Assembly: GCA_964200075.2 (NCBI GenBank)
Contig: CAXNAA020000577.1
Location: forward strand, 1-20,041
Source: Sphacelaria rigidula
Lineage: Eukaryota > Phaeophyceae > Sphacelariales
DNA: 20,041 nucleotides
Reading direction: 5' to 3'
In this document: one piece after another, positions 17,792 to 20,041 of the stretch
Numbering within the stretch: position 1 is the first letter of the stretch
Layout of the letters: every line of letters begins with the position of its first letter
Translations under genes and position numbers: made by a program
Notes under the pieces: generated by a model
Seen by the model: the letters and a program-made list of their open reading frames with translations, nothing else
What the model was told of the DNA's origin: nothing
Databases searched by the model: none

Positions 17792-18436
17792 ATGAATCAC
17801 AGACGATTGGTCGCAAGCCGGTGTCAGGCTTCAAGCGGCAAGAAGCTTCGTGATCGAGTAATTCACCCTTTCCCCTCTAACCCCCCTTCCAAAACAAACC
17901 CATGGCAGTTCCTTAGCACTCTGGGGGAACTACAAGCTAGCCTTCGATCACGCCTTCTGGAAGTCCGCCCCCACGAAACAGCGCCGTCCGCATCCGTAGC
18001 CCCCCCCTCGTCACCGCCTCCTACCCCGGAAGATGTGGCCGGATTTGACCTTCGGATAGAGATCCTGCGTAGAAAACGAGACGATCTTGTAGCCGACAAG
18101 GCGGCAGCAGAATCGGCGGCGGCCGCCGCCGCCACTGCCGCTGCCGCTGCCGCTGCCGCTGCCGCTTCCCGTGAGGAAACAGCGGGAGCAGAGGCACATG
18201 AGCGCGACTGGAAGCCGAAGCCTTCGAGAATCAACAAGGCCGGAGGCGACCGTGGTGAGTTGTGGAGCGGGCGGCGCGGAGACCGGTCGGCCGGAGGTGT
18301 AGCATCGGCGGTGGGCGGTGAGCAGGGTGCGGATGCGGCACAAGCGGAGGAGGTTACTGAAGAGATCGCGTCCATGGCAGGAAGGCTGAAGGAGTCTAGC
18401 ATGGCCATCAACAAGACCCTGCGCAAGCAGACCAGG
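17792..18436 (+). CDS. USE1: USE1-like ER SNARE, N-terminal exon (partial)
   Basis: USE1/Slt1 is a SNARE of the ER membrane that acts in Golgi-to-ER vesicle fusion. The frame opens MNHRRLVASRC, resembling the INLRRLL-RCE start of the family. FLSTLGELQASL fits the family's short helix, and EEVTEEIASMAGRLKESSMA then INKTLRKQTR (residues 186-215) match the first half of its SNARE helix. Residues 109-125 are a poly-Ala tract with one Thr. An in-frame TGA at 17783 makes the ATG at 17792 the likely start. At 18436 the codon AGG is followed by GTACGT, a good donor in phase 0. Reading on, the frame loses similarity, so I end the exon there. The second half of the SNARE helix and the C-terminal membrane anchor were not found in the remaining 1.6 kb. 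Family assignment is from memory of motifs, not a search. Confidence 0.55.
18114..18166 (+). repeat. GCC/GCT microsatellite coding poly-Ala
   Basis: GCG and GCC triplets, then five units of GCCGCT, in frame with the SNARE exon, giving the poly-Ala run. The purity of the hexamer repeat suggests recent slippage expansion. Confidence 0.85.
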
Positions 18437-18925
18437 GTACGTGGGGGTTATTGCGTGATGGGCTGCGGACGGGATCTTGTATCCCGAACGCGATTTTTCC
18501 GAGAAAGTTTCACGTACTAGTTGCGGGTATGCTCAAAAGGTCCACGAGATTTAATATCTGGGTAATTGGCTGACGGAGAGGAAATGGCATTAATCAGGAC
18601 AAGGTATACTATACATTGTCGTGTTTGGCCATTTTAGGGACACAGTGGGTGAGCGGTGAAATAAACAAGATCCGTCGCAGAAAATTCTCAACAGACTCGA
18701 CTGCATTCCAGAGTTTTTTTGCCGAGTGCATGATGAGTTGAACCCAGATTGTTTTCTCCACTCGTCTCAGCAAGTCGTTCCTATCGAATACCTACCGTAT
18801 GCGGCACGGTATATTCAACAAGTAAATACTACAGTATTGGTCTTCGACCATCTTTCATGGCAATCGCAAAACTCGACCTGTACGCAGATCGGGGGAACTC
18901 CAATAGGGAAACGACTATCATGGCT

Positions 18926-18946
18926 CCCGATTTGGCCCAAATCGGG
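18926..18946. other. Perfect hairpin CCCGATTTGG-C-CCAAATCGGG
   Basis: A 10-bp perfect inverted repeat around one central base. It lies 32 bases before a second perfect stem and shares the same ATCGGG words, so both are probably parts of one degenerate foldback. Confidence 0.75.
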
Positions 18947-18978
18947 AAAGCTCAGATTCGAATGTCACGATTTGAGAA

Positions 18979-19018
18979 CGATTTTCCCCGAGTCCGAGCG
19001 CAGATCGGGGGAAAATCG
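18979..19018. other. Hairpin with 11-bp perfect stem
   Basis: CGATTTTCCCC at 18979-18989 pairs with GGGGAAAATCG at 19008-19018 across an 18-base loop. CAGATCGGGGGAA occurs both here (19001) and near 18885, as direct copies flanking the first hairpin. Confidence 0.7.
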
Positions 19019-19191
19019 AGGTCCCCCGAATCTTAGGAGGGGGCGTACGTACATTGATGTACGATGATAAGGCGATGCGTTTGATATTTTGCAACCGCAG
19101 CAGCAGACAGTCTCGTGACAGCACAGGCCGTGCCTGCCGGCGCCAGCTGCTGGAGCAGCTTTGCTTGGGCTTTGACAAGTGGATAAGAAGT

Positions 19192-19645
19192 GTTGAAGGG
19201 TGGGTCGAGTAGAGTATACTCAATACTCAGTATTTTTGAAGAGTCATACTTTTAGTACTCGAAGTTTGAATGGAATATTTGAGGTCGTACTCAACCTACT
19301 CAATGATTCGAGTAGAGTATTTGACATCATACTCAAGTCTACTCGAAGCTTGAGTATTGAGGTCATACTCAAGTGATACTCAATATTTATGTAGCGTACT
19401 TGAGGTCGTACTCGATATACTCAAAGTTCGAGTAGAGTATTGGAGGCCGTACCCAACGTACTCGACATTTGAGTAGAGTATTCGAGACCATACTCAACCT
19501 ACTCGAAATTTGAGTTGAGTATTCGAGACCATACTCAACCTACTCAAAAATTGAGTAGAGTATTTGAGGCCGTACTCGACATACTCACAATTTGAGTAGA
19601 ATATTTGAGGCCGGGTCCGATGTACCGAAAACCTATCCCTTCAAC
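19192..19645. mobile_element. Repeat element with internal 41-bp tandem array
   Basis: The ends are inverted copies of GTTGAAGGG (19192-19200 and 19637-19645). The left end continues TGGGTCGAGTAGAGTATACT, then CAA, a near match to the MITE terminus at 3997, and similarity carries on through a GTATTTT-GAA block and beyond. Inside lie about eight to nine copies of a unit resembling GAGTAGAGTATTYGAGRCC, then RTACTCRACNTACTCRAAWTT. Copies at 19430, 19471, 19512, 19553 and 19594 are spaced exactly 41 bases; earlier ones are 38-42. Each unit has internal GAGTA/TACTC dyads. No coding capacity and no CRISPR-like spacers. It looks like a non-autonomous transposon whose interior expanded into a satellite. 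Confidence 0.8.
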
Positions 19646-20041
19646 GCCTTCCTTCCTCTGGGAACTGTTGTGATGTTCCCTTGTCTTGCACTCTTTCCAC
19701 CGCTGACTCTCCCATGGAGGAGTCACATATGTGGCCAGTAGAGTCGCTCATTTTGATAACACCTACTCGACTACTCGTCTATTTGATTACTCGATGATGA
19801 TGAGTAGCGCTCGTTACTGCAAGTGATATCCAAGGCGTTGCGAGGTATCGAGTATGAACTGCCGTGGGTGGGGGCTGGTGAGATGGGGCGCTGGGGCAGA
19901 AAGGTTCGTTCACGTGCACGCTTTTTTCTTTTTAGGTCATCATTCGCTCAAACATCTTGTTGGCTGGGATGTAACGCCGCCGATCTAATTGATGGCCATA
20001 GTTCGCCCATGCATTCAACATAGTCTGTGAAGTGACGTCAC
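19646..20041. other. Right edge, ACTCG-rich patch, no gene supported
   Basis: About 19738-19812 is rich in CTACTCG and GATGAGTAG words, probably degenerate relatives of the adjacent tandem array. A strong plus-strand acceptor-like site (CGCTTTTTTCTTTTTAG, ending at 19935) could open an exon, but the phase-0 reading stops after 12 codons and does not resemble a SNARE tail. Confidence 0.4.

Larger units (their letters stand above)
18437..19191. other. Putative intron or intergenic sequence after the SNARE exon
   Basis: Begins with the GTACGT donor. No exon encoding the rest of a SNARE helix or a membrane anchor is visible on the plus strand. An acceptor-like CCATTTTAG near 18639 leads only to short, unlike frames. 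It contains the paired hairpins at 18926-19018. Confidence 0.35.

Noticed and set aside
17863-18426. Minus-strand 187-codon frame opposite the SNARE exon
   Set aside because: Its poly-Ala and poly-Ser/Arg tracts are the mirror of the GCC/GCT repeat. The plus strand carries the SNARE-like motif and the splice donor.
19192-19645. CRISPR array
   Set aside because: The 41-bp units are directly adjacent with no unique spacers, they diverge from each other, and the context is eukaryotic.
1-20041. tRNA, rRNA or integrated viral genome
   Set aside because: No cloverleaf with matching acceptor stem and T-arm, no rRNA-like conserved blocks, and no virus structural or replication genes beyond the retrotransposon were seen by reading both strands.

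Overview
The window is eukaryotic nuclear DNA. There are no bacterial-type operons. The longest open frames are broken pieces of an LTR retrotransposon or single exons flanked by GT...AG splice signals, and much of the rest is repeat-derived. The retrotransposon's protein flavour, the high intron and repeat density and the mixed base composition suggest a stramenopile, most likely a brown alga. That assignment is inference from pattern recognition; no marker gene in the window settles it.

Layout. About 990-3275 holds four candidate minus-strand exons (3151-3273, 2342-2450, 1253-1384, 994-1142). Their splice phases agree in order, so they read as part of one unidentified gene. About 3997-6150 is repeat-rich: a 210-bp palindromic MITE-like element (3997-4206) and two longer foldbacks (about 4440-4940 and 5403-5859). 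The foldback arms still look like decayed protein-coding sequence. A complete but dead Ty1/copia element lies at 6631-12438, with LTRs about 88% identical, a gag with a CCHC knuckle, then protease, integrase, reverse transcriptase and RNase H in copia order. It carries many premature stops and frameshifts, and key catalytic residues are altered in all four pol domains.

Right of the element, two candidate minus-strand exons (13462-13674 and 12549-12765) are again phase-compatible. The last donor lies about 110 bp from the 3' LTR, so the element may sit in an intron of that gene. A candidate plus-strand exon lies at 14222-14352, and a third long foldback at about 15727-16206. The best host-gene call is 17792-18436 on the plus strand: the N-terminal part of a USE1-like ER SNARE, with a poly-alanine tract encoded by a GCC/GCT microsatellite and a splice donor in the middle of the SNARE helix. 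The right end holds two perfect hairpins and a 41-bp tandem array (19192-19645). The array's left end matches the terminal repeat of the MITE at 3997, so the two belong to one family.

I found no convincing new enzymatic or defence system. The most unusual content is structural: one MITE/satellite family sharing terminal repeats, and a cluster of long inverted duplications with coding-like arms.
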